The notes under the pieces are model-generated. The model had not been told where the DNA came from. It did no database searches and worked only from the letters and a program-made list of their open reading frames with translations. Both the position numbers and the translations under genes were made by a program. Positions 50,347 to 63,600 of a stretch of 64,000 nucleotides of DNA are shown here, piece by piece (the first letter of the stretch is position 1; the number at the start of each line of letters is the position of its first letter). The stretch is from Barnesiella sp. WM24 (GTDB lineage Bacteria; Bacteroidota; Bacteroidia; Bacteroidales; Muribaculaceae): the NCBI RefSeq assembly GCF_004570975.1, contig NZ_SPPC01000005.1, forward strand, positions 1 through 64,000, read 5' to 3'.

Positions 50347-53040
50347 ATGAAACTTATTAGCGCCATGTCGGGAGTTGCCTTGATTTCAATTGCGGCAACC
50401 GGTTGCGACAACACATCACAGCCCACTGACGTACTTTACTCGTCGGAAGAGTTCTCAGTCTATACTGACCGAGTCGTACAAGGCGGATTCACAGCCAGGG
50501 CAGTCAGTCCGACGGAGATAACAAGCAGCTATGAAAGCCCTGAAGAGAGCGGCATATCTCAACTTCTCCACTTCAAGCTATCGCTCAACAGCCGCGACAA
50601 CGAGCTGCCTCAAGGCAAGACCCACGATGTCATCATCGGTGCCGACACTGTGTTTACATTCGGGGAAGCTCTCTCCATAGCCGACTCCATAAAAGCCGAC
50701 ATCCCCGCGAAACTGGACAAGAACACCCGGTGGACACTGAAGGTAAACATGAATCCGGTGCTTGATTCGTTTAAAAAGAGAGGCTATTATGTCACGCCGA
50801 CCAACGACACCATTTTCAAGGATGATTTCAAAGGAGTGTGGGTGGCAGGCAGCGTCGAGCCGCTGACATGGGACTTTGAAAACCTCTACGGCAAGCATGA
50901 CCAAAAACTCAATGACCGTGGCGACGGCGTCTACGAGGTAACGCTCAATCTTAATCCCGACAAGGAGTTGCAGCCCAATAAGGATGGATGGAAAATCGAC
51001 TCCATTGCCGCTGACATGCCGCGTTACAAATCAGACCAGCCGCTTGTCGACGCGCTCTACAACATGGCAATAGCGGAAATAAAGAGCAATCTTCGACCCG
51101 ATTCAACCTATCGCGCAGGAAAAGAATGGGACGGAGTGTGGACACGCGATGTCAGCTACTCGATATATCTCTCATTGGCAATGCTCGACCCGGAAAACTC
51201 ATTACGGAGTCTGCGCGCCAAGCTGAAAGAGGGCAAAAACGGCACGATAATAATCCAGGACACCGGCACCGGAGGCTCATGGCCCGTTTCGAGCGACCGC
51301 ATTGTATGGGCGATGGCGGCGTGGGAGATATATAAAGTGACCGGTGACAAGTCGATGCTTGACGAAGCCATCCACGCAATCGAAAATACGCTTAACGATG
51401 ACATGCGTGTCGTGTGGAATGACTCCTACAAGCTCATGCAGGGCGAACAAAGCTACCTCGACTGGCGCGAGCAGACTTATCCCAAGTGGATGCAGCCGAA
51501 GGACATCTATGAGTCGATGTGTCTCGGCACCAACGTAATGTTTGCCGAAGCGTTCAAGGTTCGTGACGCCATGATAGCCGAGTCGCCCGACAACAACACG
51601 ATACCGATGTGGCTCGGCATAGATAAGGAAATTGCCAATTCAATCAACAACAACCTGTGGATTCCCAACATGGGATATTACAGCGAATACCTTTACGGCG
51701 GTGTCTATCCCATACAATCACAGGCGGTCGACAATCTCGGACAGGCACTTGCAATAATATTCAACGTCGCCAATCCCGAGATGGCGCGGTCAATCATAAG
51801 CAAGACACCTTACACGCCCTATGGAATATCGTCGGTATATCCTCAGCAGCCCGACACGAAACCCTACCACAATGACGCTGTGTGGCCATTTGTACAGGCT
51901 TACTGGAACCTTGCCGCGGCTAAAGCGCGCAACATCCCAGCTGTGGAAAAGGGGCTTGCCGCGATGTTCAGGGCAGCAGCGCTATTTGGCACAAACAAGG
52001 AGCTGTTTGTAGCCCATAACGGTGACTTCCGTGGCACAGCCGTCAATTCCGACAGCCAGCTATGGAGCTGCACGGGCATGGCGGCAATGGTGTTCCGTGT
52101 GATAATGGGCATTGATTTCAAGCCCGACGGCATAAGTTTTGCCCCTGTCGTGCCCCCTGCCCTATCGGGAGAAAAGACCCTGAGCAACATCCATTACCGC
52201 GATGCCAACCTGACAGTCAAGGTGATAGGCACCGGAGTGAATGTAAAGTCATTCACTGTCAACGGAAAAGAAGAAAGCACATGCTCCATCCCTGCCGACA
52301 TAAAGGGCGACGTGGAAGTTGTCGTGACGATGGACAACAAGCCTGCGCCAAAGTCAGAAATCAACAACCAGCCACAGGCGTGGATGCCGTCGACACCGAT
52401 TATAACATGGAACAGCGACGGGAAAGGCACAATCGAGAATTTCAAAGAAGGAATATCCTATAATATAACTGTTAATTCCAACTTCCTTGACCAGACCACA
52501 ACGCCTTCAGTCAACTTTGTGCCCCAAGGAGTCTACTCCCTGATGGATATAGTGCCGGTGCTTAAAGAGACCTATAGCGGATTTACCAACCGCCCCTACG
52601 AATACATCCCCGCCGACGCACTCACTACCATAGACGCGGCAGCAATGGGTAAAACCGGCACCGCATTTATAAAAAACAAAGACCTTGCATCACAATTTAT
52701 CGAAACAGGCAAGAACAAAAACCGGGAAATCGACTTCGATGTCACGGTAAAGGATGGCGGCGACTACTTCATTGACCTGCGTTATGCCAACGGCAGCGGA
52801 CCGATAAATACCGAAAACAAGTGTGCGATACGCATGCTCTATATCAACGGTGCTGAAGCGGGAGCCATTGTAATGCCACAACGCGGAACAGACGAATGGC
52901 TGTCGACCGGCTACAGCAACATGCTTCCGGTGAAGCTCAACCCGGGAGTCAACCACCTTTCACTACGTCTTGACATCGACAACATGAACGGCGAAGTCAA
53001 CACCGCACTGATAAGACATGTCAGAATCATAAAACAATAA
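50347..53040 (+). CDS. Lipoprotein glycosidase with six-hairpin domain and CBM-like end
   Basis: 897 aa. Lipobox AATGC near residue 20. Residues about 60-225 are an N-terminal beta domain, about 226-600 an (alpha/alpha)6 barrel (EWDGVWTRDVSYSIYLSLAML, GGSWPVSSDRIVWAMAAW, YHNDAVWPFVQAYWNLA), and the last 150 a CBM35-like beta-sandwich. The barrel resembles glycogen-debranching or other amylo-glucosidase-type enzymes; the exact GH family is not certain. It is six bases from the amylase gene, so a starch or alpha-glucan role is likely. Confidence 0.65.
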   Translation: MKLISAMSGVALISIAATGCDNTSQPTDVLYSSEEFSVYTDRVVQGGFTARAVSPTEITSSYESPEESGISQLLHFKLSLNSRDNELPQGKTHDVIIGADTVFTFGEALSIADSIKADIPAKLDKNTRWTLKVNMNPVLDSFKKRGYYVTPTNDTIFKDDFKGVWVAGSVEPLTWDFENLYGKHDQKLNDRGDGVYEVTLNLNPDKELQPNKDGWKIDSIAADMPRYKSDQPLVDALYNMAIAEIKSNLRPDSTYRAGKEWDGVWTRDVSYSIYLSLAMLDPENSLRSLRAKLKEGKNGTIIIQDTGTGGSWPVSSDRIVWAMAAWEIYKVTGDKSMLDEAIHAIENTLNDDMRVVWNDSYKLMQGEQSYLDWREQTYPKWMQPKDIYESMCLGTNVMFAEAFKVRDAMIAESPDNNTIPMWLGIDKEIANSINNNLWIPNMGYYSEYLYGGVYPIQSQAVDNLGQALAIIFNVANPEMARSIISKTPYTPYGISSVYPQQPDTKPYHNDAVWPFVQAYWNLAAAKARNIPAVEKGLAAMFRAAALFGTNKELFVAHNGDFRGTAVNSDSQLWSCTGMAAMVFRVIMGIDFKPDGISFAPVVPPALSGEKTLSNIHYRDANLTVKVIGTGVNVKSFTVNGKEESTCSIPADIKGDVEVVVTMDNKPAPKSEINNQPQAWMPSTPIITWNSDGKGTIENFKEGISYNITVNSNFLDQTTTPSVNFVPQGVYSLMDIVPVLKETYSGFTNRPYEYIPADALTTIDAAAMGKTGTAFIKNKDLASQFIETGKNKNREIDFDVTVKDGGDYFIDLRYANGSGPINTENKCAIRMLYINGAEAGAIVMPQRGTDEWLSTGYSNMLPVKLNPGVNHLSLRLDIDNMNGEVNTALIRHVRIIKQ

Positions 53041-53046
53041 TGCCTC

Positions 53047-54897
53047 ATGAAAAAAATCATTCTATTTCTTACTGTCATGATTGCAGCAATGACATCTTCA
53101 GCACAGCCCAAAATCGACCGTATAGAACCGCCCTATTGGTGGACGGGCATGAAGCAGGACACCTTGCAACTGATGGTCTATGGTCCACATATCGCTGAGA
53201 GCGAAGTTACATTGAAATATCCCGGAGTCAACATCGCCGAGACCGTGCGCCTTGACAATCCCGACTACCTTATATTGTATCTAAACATCTCCGACGCGGC
53301 AAAGCCCGGTGACATGAAACTTACATTTACCGGGAAAAAAGGTAAAAAGACAACCGTCAGTTATCAGCTTAAACAACGCGACCGTGAGCCGGAGGCATAT
53401 ACAGGTTTTGACGCCTCCGACGTGCTTTATCTGATAATGCCCGACCGCTTTGCCAAAGGTGCCACAACCGATGACGCTACAAAATGCAATGCACTCCAAT
53501 ACCCCACCGTCGATGACCGTGATAATCCAAATGCCCGACATGGCGGCGACATCGACGGCATGAGGCAACATCTCGGTTATCTTGACTCCCTCGGTGTCAC
53601 AGCCGTGTGGGTTAACCCCGTACTCACCAACGACATGCCCGGAGGTGCCTACCACGGCTACGCGACTACCGATTACTATAACATCGACCCGCGATTCGGC
53701 AGCAACAAAGAGTGGCGCGAATTTGTCGCGGAGGCTCATAAACGAGGCATCAAGGTAGTCATGGACATGATTTTCAACCATTCCGGAAGCAACCACCCAT
53801 GGTTTACCAACCGACCGTCAAAAGACTGGTTTAACTTCCCTGACAAATTTGTACAGACCAACTACCGTCTATCCACAATCCATGACCCCTACGCAAGCGA
53901 CTATGACAAGAAACGCACTGTCGACGGATGGTTTGTAGAAAGCATGCCCGACCTCAACCAGCGCAACACTCACCTGATGAAGTATCTTGTACAAAATTCA
54001 ATATGGTGGATTGAAGACTCCAAGATAAACGGCATAAGAATGGACACATACCCCTATGCCGACATGGACGCGATGGCAGAATGGATTAAAGCGGTAGAGC
54101 TGGAATATCCTGATTTCAACATCGTCGGCGAGTGCTGGTACAACAACGAGGGCAGCGAAGCTTTCTGGCAACGCAACTCTTACGTAAACCGTCAGCGCAA
54201 TCCGGAGTTGCCGACAGTGATGGACTTCGTGCTGTCAATCAAAGCCAGAGACGCCTTTTCAGGACAGACCGACCGCCTTACCGGACTAAATGACATCTAC
54301 GACCACCTTTCACTTGACTTCCTCTTCCCCGAACCTCAGAAAATACTTACATTTCTTGACAACCACGATACCGACCGCTTCCTGCTTGAAGAGCCCGACT
54401 CGCTCGGATGGTGGAAACAAGCGGTAGCATTTCTGCTTACATCGCGAGGCATACCTCAGATTTACTACGGTACAGAAATTCTGATGAACGGCAGCAAAGA
54501 GAAAAGCGACGGATATGTGCGCCGCGATTTCCCCGGCGGATTTCCCGGTGACAAAAACGACAAATTCACCCCGCAGGGTCGCTCACCGAAAGAAAACGAA
54601 GCCCATGACTTCATGGCAAAGCTTCTGAACTGGCGTAAAGGCAATAAAGTAATTTCGGAAGGCAGCCTGAAACACTTCATGCCTGAGAATGGCATTTATG
54701 TATATCAGCGTAAACTCGGTGACAATGACATCATCGTAATGATGAACGGAAATGACACTCCGGTCACAACCACAATGGAGCGCACCCTGGAGATTCTTCC
54801 TTACGGGACCACACGCCGTGACATGCTCTCCGGCAAAGAGATAACCATAACTGAAGAAATGACCTTCCCGCCGAGAGCGCTATATATACTTGAATAA
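53047..54897 (+). CDS. SusA-like neopullulanase/alpha-amylase (GH13)
   Basis: 616 aa. Signal peptide (residues 1-19), N-terminal Ig-like amylase domain (about 20-115), then the GH13 barrel. D333 (IRMDTY) is the nucleophile, E362 (VGECW) the acid/base and D441 (DNHDTDR) the transition-state stabiliser. DMIFNHSGSNHPW and AVWVNPVLTND are further conserved regions. Size and layout match SusA of B. thetaiotaomicron, a periplasmic neopullulanase; signal type I fits that location. Confidence 0.88.
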   Translation: MKKIILFLTVMIAAMTSSAQPKIDRIEPPYWWTGMKQDTLQLMVYGPHIAESEVTLKYPGVNIAETVRLDNPDYLILYLNISDAAKPGDMKLTFTGKKGKKTTVSYQLKQRDREPEAYTGFDASDVLYLIMPDRFAKGATTDDATKCNALQYPTVDDRDNPNARHGGDIDGMRQHLGYLDSLGVTAVWVNPVLTNDMPGGAYHGYATTDYYNIDPRFGSNKEWREFVAEAHKRGIKVVMDMIFNHSGSNHPWFTNRPSKDWFNFPDKFVQTNYRLSTIHDPYASDYDKKRTVDGWFVESMPDLNQRNTHLMKYLVQNSIWWIEDSKINGIRMDTYPYADMDAMAEWIKAVELEYPDFNIVGECWYNNEGSEAFWQRNSYVNRQRNPELPTVMDFVLSIKARDAFSGQTDRLTGLNDIYDHLSLDFLFPEPQKILTFLDNHDTDRFLLEEPDSLGWWKQAVAFLLTSRGIPQIYYGTEILMNGSKEKSDGYVRRDFPGGFPGDKNDKFTPQGRSPKENEAHDFMAKLLNWRKGNKVISEGSLKHFMPENGIYVYQRKLGDNDIIVMMNGNDTPVTTTMERTLEILPYGTTRRDMLSGKEITITEEMTFPPRALYILE

Positions 54898-54912
54898 TAG
54901 CCTGACGCAGAC

Positions 54913-55416
54913 ATGAGACGAATAGGCATATTGTCCGACACCCATTCCTACTGGGATGAACGTTACGAAAAATATTTCTCCTGTTGCGATGAGATATGGC
55001 ATGCAGGAGACATCGGCGACATATCCATCCTACAGCGGCTGCGCGACATCTGCCCTATTGTGCGCGCTGTAGCAGGCAACATCGACCACGGCTATGTGAG
55101 ACGCGAATGTCAGGAAGTGGAGATGTTTATGGCAGAAGGCGTGAAAGTGTGGATGACCCACATTGGCGGATATCCCGGAAAATATGCGCGAGGAGTGAAG
55201 CAGATATTGCGCGACAATGACATTCAGCTTATGGTCACCGGTCACAGCCACATCCTGAAAGTGATCTATGACCCGGATCTGAAACTGCTGCATGTCAACC
55301 CCGGGGCGGCAGGTGTACAGGGGTGGCAACAACAGCGCACCCTGATTCGCCTCTCCATTGACAACGGGACAATCAAAGACCTTGAAGTAATCGAACTGCA
55401 TAAACCGATAAAATAA
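54913..55416 (+). CDS. YfcE/MJ0936-type metallophosphodiesterase
   Basis: 167 aa. Metal ligands in the order SDTHSYW, HAGDIGD, VAGNIDH and GHSHILK match the calcineurin-like phosphodiesterase subfamily. It hydrolyses phosphodiester bonds with two metal ions. Cytoplasmic. Its physiological substrate is not known. Confidence 0.8.
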   Translation: MRRIGILSDTHSYWDERYEKYFSCCDEIWHAGDIGDISILQRLRDICPIVRAVAGNIDHGYVRRECQEVEMFMAEGVKVWMTHIGGYPGKYARGVKQILRDNDIQLMVTGHSHILKVIYDPDLKLLHVNPGAAGVQGWQQQRTLIRLSIDNGTIKDLEVIELHKPIK

Positions 55417-55431
55417 AAAAATACGACAGAA

Positions 55432-55956
55432 ATGAGACTTACAAGCAAAATAGCATTGGTCGCGCTCACGGCGTTTACCATAACCGCGACTTCATGCAAG
55501 ACAAACGAAGCAAACTACCGTGCCGCCTACGAAGCGGCAAAACAAAAAAATGAAGACAGTCGCGGCATTGAAGGCACCATCTACGAGAAAATAAGAAACG
55601 AGGCTATCGACTCGCGGCTTATAGTCGACGGCGACTCGATACCGATGATGACAGTAAATGTCAAAATCGCGGCAGAAACAGCCACTTCCGAACAAGTAAA
55701 AAAGTATTCAGTCGTGATAAACCAGTTCAAACAGATATTCAACGCAAAGTCTCAGATGACGCGCCTTCGCGAAAACGGATATCCCGATGCGTTTGTCCTG
55801 GAGACGGCAGAACCTCTTTATTATGTAGTGGCGACCACAACCGACAACGGAGAAGAAGCCCGGCAATCCTACATAAAAATCCAAAAAGACAAATCAATTG
55901 TATTAAAGTCACCATTCCCATGGATACTGCAACCGTCAAGTTTGCCGGTAAAATAA
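55432..55956 (+). CDS. SPOR-domain-like lipoprotein
   Basis: 174 aa. Lipobox TATSC (Cys at about residue 22). The C-terminal 70 residues (NAKSQMTRLRENGYPDAFVLETAEPLYYVV) have the SPOR pattern that binds denuded peptidoglycan at division sites. The middle is helical and charged. Located in the periplasm, probably at the septum; inference from the domain. Confidence 0.6.
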   Translation: MRLTSKIALVALTAFTITATSCKTNEANYRAAYEAAKQKNEDSRGIEGTIYEKIRNEAIDSRLIVDGDSIPMMTVNVKIAAETATSEQVKKYSVVINQFKQIFNAKSQMTRLRENGYPDAFVLETAEPLYYVVATTTDNGEEARQSYIKIQKDKSIVLKSPFPWILQPSSLPVK

Positions 55957-56069
55957 CATGTTTTGCAACATAAACGCTTGTCGATTAAGAATAGAATACC
56001 TACATTTGGAAATCATTCTTCTTTGACCGTTTTTTCAAAATATATATGTTTTTATAGATTGTAGATTAT

Positions 56070-56107
56070 AAAGTGAGGCGTCGCGAGACACCTCACTTTT
56101 ATTTTTA
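56070..56107 (+). terminator. Intrinsic terminator after the SPOR lipoprotein
   Basis: AAAGTGAGG and CCTCACTTT (9 bp) around a 12-base loop, followed by TATTTTT. Confidence 0.8.
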
Positions 56108-56203
56108 GCAGGAAAGCCATCCCGCTTATTGTACTATGTACAAATACTTTACGTCTTGACGCCATAACATGTTACATAGACAGAGGCTTATGTTACAACT
56201 TAT

Positions 56204-56235
56204 TTTGGCATAATTTAAACGATGACTTATTTTTG
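56204..56235 (+). promoter_or_regulatory. Promoter of the secreted protein pair
   Basis: TTTG at 56204-56207 and TATTTTTG at 56228-56235, spacing 20. The leader to the ATG is about 55 bases. The two following genes (19-base gap) look like one transcript. Confidence 0.6.
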
Positions 56236-56293
56236 CAGCAACTGAAACATTGGACAGTACAAACCAACTTAATACCGCACAGAAGCATCATTT

Positions 56294-58675
56294 ATGAAAC
56301 AACTGCCAATTTTATTAGCCGGATGCATAGCTCTTTCAGCTGACGCTGCAGAGCTAAAAATCCACGACTTTGAGGACAACGCCATCGGCGATGTCTTCGA
56401 CATGAAACACATTAAAGGAGAGACTGCAAATGCATCAGCTACCGTTACAGAGGATCACACAAAAGATGCCAACAAAGTATTGTGTATAAAGTCAGATTCA
56501 TGGGAGACCCTCGTGTCTATTCCATTACCGGAAGGAATAACCGGACAAAACTTCTGTGACACATATCAGACCATTCAATTTGACCTACTCCGTCTCGCCT
56601 CTTCAGATGATGACTATATGCAATGGGTAATTATGCTCGGCGATGACGAACTGTATCGTGACGAAGGATATCCCCATCAGGGTGAAGAAGAGAAATGGCA
56701 ACAGCGCAATTACAATTTTAAATCAGTAAAGAATAACGCGACTGCTCTCTATATCGGGTTTAATAATGACAAAGCCGACTACTATATTGACAACATAATT
56801 CTGTCGGGATCAGCATCTCAGACCACAGGAACCGCAATTTGGACTGGAGAAAAGTCAAATGTATGGGACATGGCGACGACACCAAACTTCACCGACGGAA
56901 CCACGCCTGTAACGTTTAGGGAAGGTAACAGCGCAATATTCAATGATGAACCCGGTGCCGACCAAATCGTAAGAACAGAAGCTATTATCAAGGCTTTTGA
57001 TGTCACATTTAACAATAATCGTTACTCTTACACCATTCTGCCCGGGGAAAACGGTGGAAAGATTACTGGTCGGGGAACCCTTGTCATAGACAACGGGGCT
57101 GACGTGACATTAGGTGTGGCAAACGAACTTGAGGGCGGCACTAATCTAATAAACGGAAGATTACGCCTGGCGTCAGTCAATACTACAGCCGGATTTGGAA
57201 AATCAATCAATGTTAACGAGGGTGCAATCGACTTCTGTATTGACAATACGTCAAGCAGCTATGCTGAAGTCACAACTCCAATTATCCTTAACGGCAATTC
57301 AGTTGATGTGTACACCTCTCGCTATACTTACTGGACCTCTCCCATGACAGGAACCGGTGATATAAATATATATTGCGGAGGAGAACGATCATATATGGGA
57401 CACCAGAAAAAGAAGGAACAACCCGACTGGAGTGCATATACCGGTACAGTGACCCTATATCCCTACAAAGATGTCATTTCAACCGCAGGCTTTTACGGAC
57501 TTGTTTTTGAAGGCAACAAGACGTTCAGTCCGGAAGATTACAGTATAAATCGCACAAATCACGTATTTGAGCATTGCAAAGTAATTGCCACTGACGGAAC
57601 AGCGCTTGCAACTGAAAGCAACGACCGCGGAGTGTGCATAGGTGAGCTGCATCTCGCCGAAAAAGCCAATCTTTACGGTTACTATAAGTCATCGGAAAAA
57701 GCTCGTTCCTATTTCATAATAGGAACTACCGGTACTGACGGAATATTGTCAGGACGCATGTGTCCGCCGGAAAAAGAAGGCAAAGTCGTAAAAGGTCAGC
57801 TCCTCGGATTGATTAAGGAAGGCAAGGGCACTTACACTATCACCAATAATAACAACCGCCTTACAGGTGGTATAAGAATACAAGACGGAAGGATACTTGT
57901 AAGCAATAACACGGAAGAAGCCCGCAACGGCAATCTATCGGGTGCCACCGGTAGCATGCACGAAATCGATGAGACGCAGATATTTGTAAAAAGCAGTGCA
58001 ATACTTGGTGGCTCAGGCAATATCAGCGGGAATGTCGACCTCTTTGGCTCGCTACAGCCCGGAAACGACAATATCGGCACTCTGACACTTGCTGACTTCG
58101 CCGGAGGCTCACCGGTATCACTAATCGTACGCCCGTCAACTCGGATCGAAATTGAGCTTGGAACAGACGGCTGCGATAAAATAGAAGTAAGCAATGCCAT
58201 TCGTTATTATAATCTGACGGAAGAATTTGAAGAGAGCGACAAGATGCCGCTTATAAAACTCTCCGTAGCCCCCGGTGCCGTTTTCAACGATGGCGACGAG
58301 TTTACCATTATCTCTGCCAAAAAGAAAGAAGCTCTCGACGAGTCGGCGAAATGGATGTTTGACCTTGACGCACCGAAGGGATGGCGTATTGAAGAGCGCG
58401 AGTGTGCCGACAACTATTCAGTCGTACTCATCACCGACAAAAACGCATCGCTCGCCAAACTGACCGACAGCAACAATCAACCATATATAAAGGATGGCAT
58501 ACTCATAGTAAGCAATGCCGTAGCCGGAGAAACAATCAATCTCTACTCAACCGACGGGCTATTGCTTGGACATACAGTCGCAACAAATGGAGTTAATGCA
58601 ATTCCGGTCAATAAACTCAATGGCATAATCATCGTGAATTACGGCGACTGTTCTGCCAAACTTACAGTAAAATAA
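56294..58675 (+). CDS. Secreted beta-helix protein with N-terminal jelly-roll and sorting tail
   Basis: 793 aa. Signal peptide (residues 1-18), then a jelly-roll domain of about 150 residues (DFEDNAIGDVFDM ... ADYYIDNIILSG) shared with the GH10 gene next door. Residues about 180-650 are autotransporter-like strand repeats (GRGTLVIDNGADVTLG, GGIRIQDGRILVSNNT, ILGGSGNISGNVDLFGSLQPG). The final 60 residues resemble a T9SS sorting domain (INLYSTDGLLLGHT). Probably a surface carbohydrate-binding protein. No catalytic motif seen. Confidence 0.6.
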   Translation: MKQLPILLAGCIALSADAAELKIHDFEDNAIGDVFDMKHIKGETANASATVTEDHTKDANKVLCIKSDSWETLVSIPLPEGITGQNFCDTYQTIQFDLLRLASSDDDYMQWVIMLGDDELYRDEGYPHQGEEEKWQQRNYNFKSVKNNATALYIGFNNDKADYYIDNIILSGSASQTTGTAIWTGEKSNVWDMATTPNFTDGTTPVTFREGNSAIFNDEPGADQIVRTEAIIKAFDVTFNNNRYSYTILPGENGGKITGRGTLVIDNGADVTLGVANELEGGTNLINGRLRLASVNTTAGFGKSINVNEGAIDFCIDNTSSSYAEVTTPIILNGNSVDVYTSRYTYWTSPMTGTGDINIYCGGERSYMGHQKKKEQPDWSAYTGTVTLYPYKDVISTAGFYGLVFEGNKTFSPEDYSINRTNHVFEHCKVIATDGTALATESNDRGVCIGELHLAEKANLYGYYKSSEKARSYFIIGTTGTDGILSGRMCPPEKEGKVVKGQLLGLIKEGKGTYTITNNNNRLTGGIRIQDGRILVSNNTEEARNGNLSGATGSMHEIDETQIFVKSSAILGGSGNISGNVDLFGSLQPGNDNIGTLTLADFAGGSPVSLIVRPSTRIEIELGTDGCDKIEVSNAIRYYNLTEEFEESDKMPLIKLSVAPGAVFNDGDEFTIISAKKKEALDESAKWMFDLDAPKGWRIEERECADNYSVVLITDKNASLAKLTDSNNQPYIKDGILIVSNAVAGETINLYSTDGLLLGHTVATNGVNAIPVNKLNGIIIVNYGDCSAKLTVK

Positions 58676-58678
58676 TAA

Positions 58679-60439
<1,761 letters not shown>

Positions 60440-60454
60440 AATGATATATTTGTA

Positions 60455-60511
60455 CAGAGCACGTACAGGGCAGGTAAAAAACATCGGATTTTTTACCCGC
60501 TCTGTACCTAA
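60455..60511 (+). terminator. Structured end of the xylanase transcript
   Basis: GTACAGAGC (60455) pairs with GCTCTGTAC (60500-60508) and encloses GGTAAAAAA/TTTTTTACC. The inner hairpin has a T run in its 3' arm, so termination can occur there. It is also palindromic enough to serve both strands. Confidence 0.6.
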
Positions 60512-60592
60512 TTAAACGATAAAAAGCAAGCATAATCACCGTCATTACTGTTAAAACCGGCATTTGCCATTTACAATATGCAAGATTTTGTT

Positions 60593-60600
60593 TAATTTTG
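60593..60600 (+). promoter_or_regulatory. -7 box for the hybrid sensor gene
   Basis: TAATTTTG, 48 bases before the ATG at 60648. The upstream TTTG is at 26 bases rather than 19-20, so the -33 element is uncertain. Confidence 0.4.
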
Positions 60601-60647
60601 TAATAGAAATTAGCTTGAATACCCAAAACGATATCGCCTTAAAATCC

Positions 60648-63600
60648 ATGACAATCAAAAGAGTAATTCTGCTATTGTCGCTGACCTTTATATGCTTATT
60701 GTCAGCAAAAGCTCAGTCTCACAGGTACTTTTCTTCTGACCATGAACTGTCAAGCAGTCTTATCAATCAACTGTTTCAAGACAGCTACGGAATGATATGG
60801 ATTGCCACCGAAGACGGACTTAACCGATACGACGGTTCTAAATTCACGGTCTATCACAACATTCCGGGTGATTCGACATCACTCTGCCATAACTTTGTCA
60901 ACCTGATTTTCGAGCATAGTAACCGGGAATTATTTATCAGCACATATGCCGGACTTCAGATTTATGACCGTGGAGCCGACCGTTTCTCTAAAAAGCTGCC
61001 TGTGGTTACACGTGAGGGCGTCGAGAAGATTCAGCCCGTATCGCGTATTCTCGAGCGCAAAAACGGAGATGTGTTGTTTCTAAACGATGACATCTATAAA
61101 TTTGAAGAGATAAAAGACGGAAAAGCCATAATCAGCCGGCTAAAGTATGACAAAGAGATAAATGCCTCTCCTTACCGAATTATCGAGGATAACGACAGCA
61201 ATCTCTGGGTGCTTGGCAGGGATGCTGAAAACAACTATATCTACCGCATCGACACAAAGGGTCACACGACCGTAATGAAGCATCATCCGGCAAAACGCTT
61301 CCTTGAAACCATCGTAATGGGAAATGACGGTAAAATATATACCGGAAGCATGCGCACAGGGCTATACCGCTATGAACCCGCCACCGACACGTTTACCCGA
61401 TTCACCACAGCCGACGGCTCCGACCTGTCGATAAAAAACCTTATCAACGACCCGGCGAGCGGACTCATACTGATAGCAACCGACGGACAGGGACTGAAGA
61501 CTTTTAATCCACGCACCGAGCAGATAAAAGAGTTCTTCCGAGGCCAGCTTGACTTCAATCTTCCCGGAGAAAAGGTCCATCACGTGCTGAAAGACAATTT
61601 TGACAATTTCTGGCTTGGGATATTCCAGAAAGGAGTTGTCATGTTTCCTGAACGTCAGAGTACATTCGGCTATATCGGCAACCGCTCCGCCATACATAAT
61701 GTAATCGGCGACAAATGTGTCACCGCGCTCTGCAAGGACGACCGCGGTGTTTTGTGGGTAGGAACCGACAAAGGAGGCATCTACGCCCTTAACCCTGACC
61801 TTACCTTGAGAAATCATTATGAAAAAGGGTTGCCTACGGTGATAATGGGCATGATGGACGACAAAGACCATCTGCTCATCGGCTCTTATCTCGAAGGCTG
61901 GGGTCTGCTTGACAAAAACACCGGCAATGTAGAGTATATCGAGACCGGCGACACTCGCAAATCACTGAGTGTATATGGATTTTCCGGTGACGATGACGGC
62001 AATGTATGGATTGCGTCAATGGGCAGCGGTGTGTTCACCTACAATCCCAAAGAAAAGAAGGCGGTAAAAAACGAGACTATCTCCTCTCATATAAATCTAT
62101 GGGTAGGCAGCATTCTATATTCCGCCAACAAACGGCGTCTATATCTCGGCACCTACGACGGACTGTTTGCTGCCGATAACTGCAACGACAGTAACTCGGT
62201 AAAGGTATCATCGATAAAGCGCGGCACAATAGTTTACTGCATCCAGGAGGAGCCGACCGGAAAGATATGGTGTGGCACCTCTACCGGATTGCTCGGCTAC
62301 GACCCGGAAAGCGGAGAGATCGTAAACTATACCACCGCCGACGGACTCCCGTCAAACACAGTATATGCAATCCAGAGAGAAAGCATAAACGCCCTTTGGC
62401 TCAGTACCAGTTCCGGGCTGTCGCGCTTCGACATAACAGGACGTAAATTTTCCAACTATCATGCCGATAACGGACTGCAAAGCAATGAATTTTACAAAAA
62501 TGTTTCGTATAAAGACAACAGAGGCATAATGTATTTCGGCGGCATGAACGGCATAACCTTCTTCTCGCCAAACGACATAAAAAACAGCGGTATAAAATAC
62601 ACGACACGAATAGTGGACTTCTATCTTCACGGCAATCCGGTAAAGGTAGGCTCCAAGTCAGGATTTCGCGACATTATTGACCGCCCGATCTACGAAGCGG
62701 AGAGAATCAACCTGTCTCACTACGACAATTCATTTTCAATTGAGTTCAGCACATATGAGCTAAACCGTCCGGAATCGGTAGTGTTCATGTATTCACTTGA
62801 CGACGATGACTGGGAAACACTACCCTACAATGTCAATAGAGTGAACTTCAGCAATATAAACCCGGGCATGCACACCCTAAAGGTCAAAGCTGTCGACAAC
62901 GATGTCGAGTCAGATGTTTTGTCAATAAAAATCGACATTGCACCGGTGTGGTACAACTCCATGCTCGCGCGTCTTGTATATATCCTGCTTATCGCTCTTG
63001 TCGCATGGTACTTTCTCAATCAGTACAAGAAGCGCCAGCTTCACAGAAAAGAGATCATGGAGAGAGAAAACAGCGACCAGATGAAAGAGGCACGCCTGCA
63101 ATTTTTCACCAATATCTCCCATGAGATCAGGACACCGATGACCCTTGTGATCAGTCCTATCGAGAAACTGATTAACAACGACCCCGACCCGTCGCGACAG
63201 AAAGAGTACAGGCTCATCCACCGCAATGCAAAACGCATCCTGCGCCTTGTTAATGAAATCATGGACATAAGAAAGATTGACAAGAGTCAGATGCACCTTA
63301 CATTTACCGAAGCCAACCTTGTCCCGATGATTGAGGACTTGTGTGCCACATTCTCCCAGGTCACTTCCGACCATAACATCACTCTTTCATTCAATCACGG
63401 AGAGAATGATGAAATTTCAGCCTGGGTAGACGCCGCCAACTTTGACAAGATAATAATGAACCTGCTGTCCAATGCCGTAAAGTTTACTCCCGACGGCGGC
63501 AAGATTGACATCGACCTCAAGACCGGAGTAAATCCCGACGACGATTCTCCGCTCGGTGAATATGTGGAGATTTCAGTAAGCGATACCGGCATCGGCATAC

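Larger units (their letters stand above)
55957..56293. other. Intergenic region with terminator and promoter
   Basis: 337 bases without a gene. It holds a hairpin terminator at 56070-56107 and the promoter for the next gene at 56204-56235. Nothing else is seen. Confidence 0.7.
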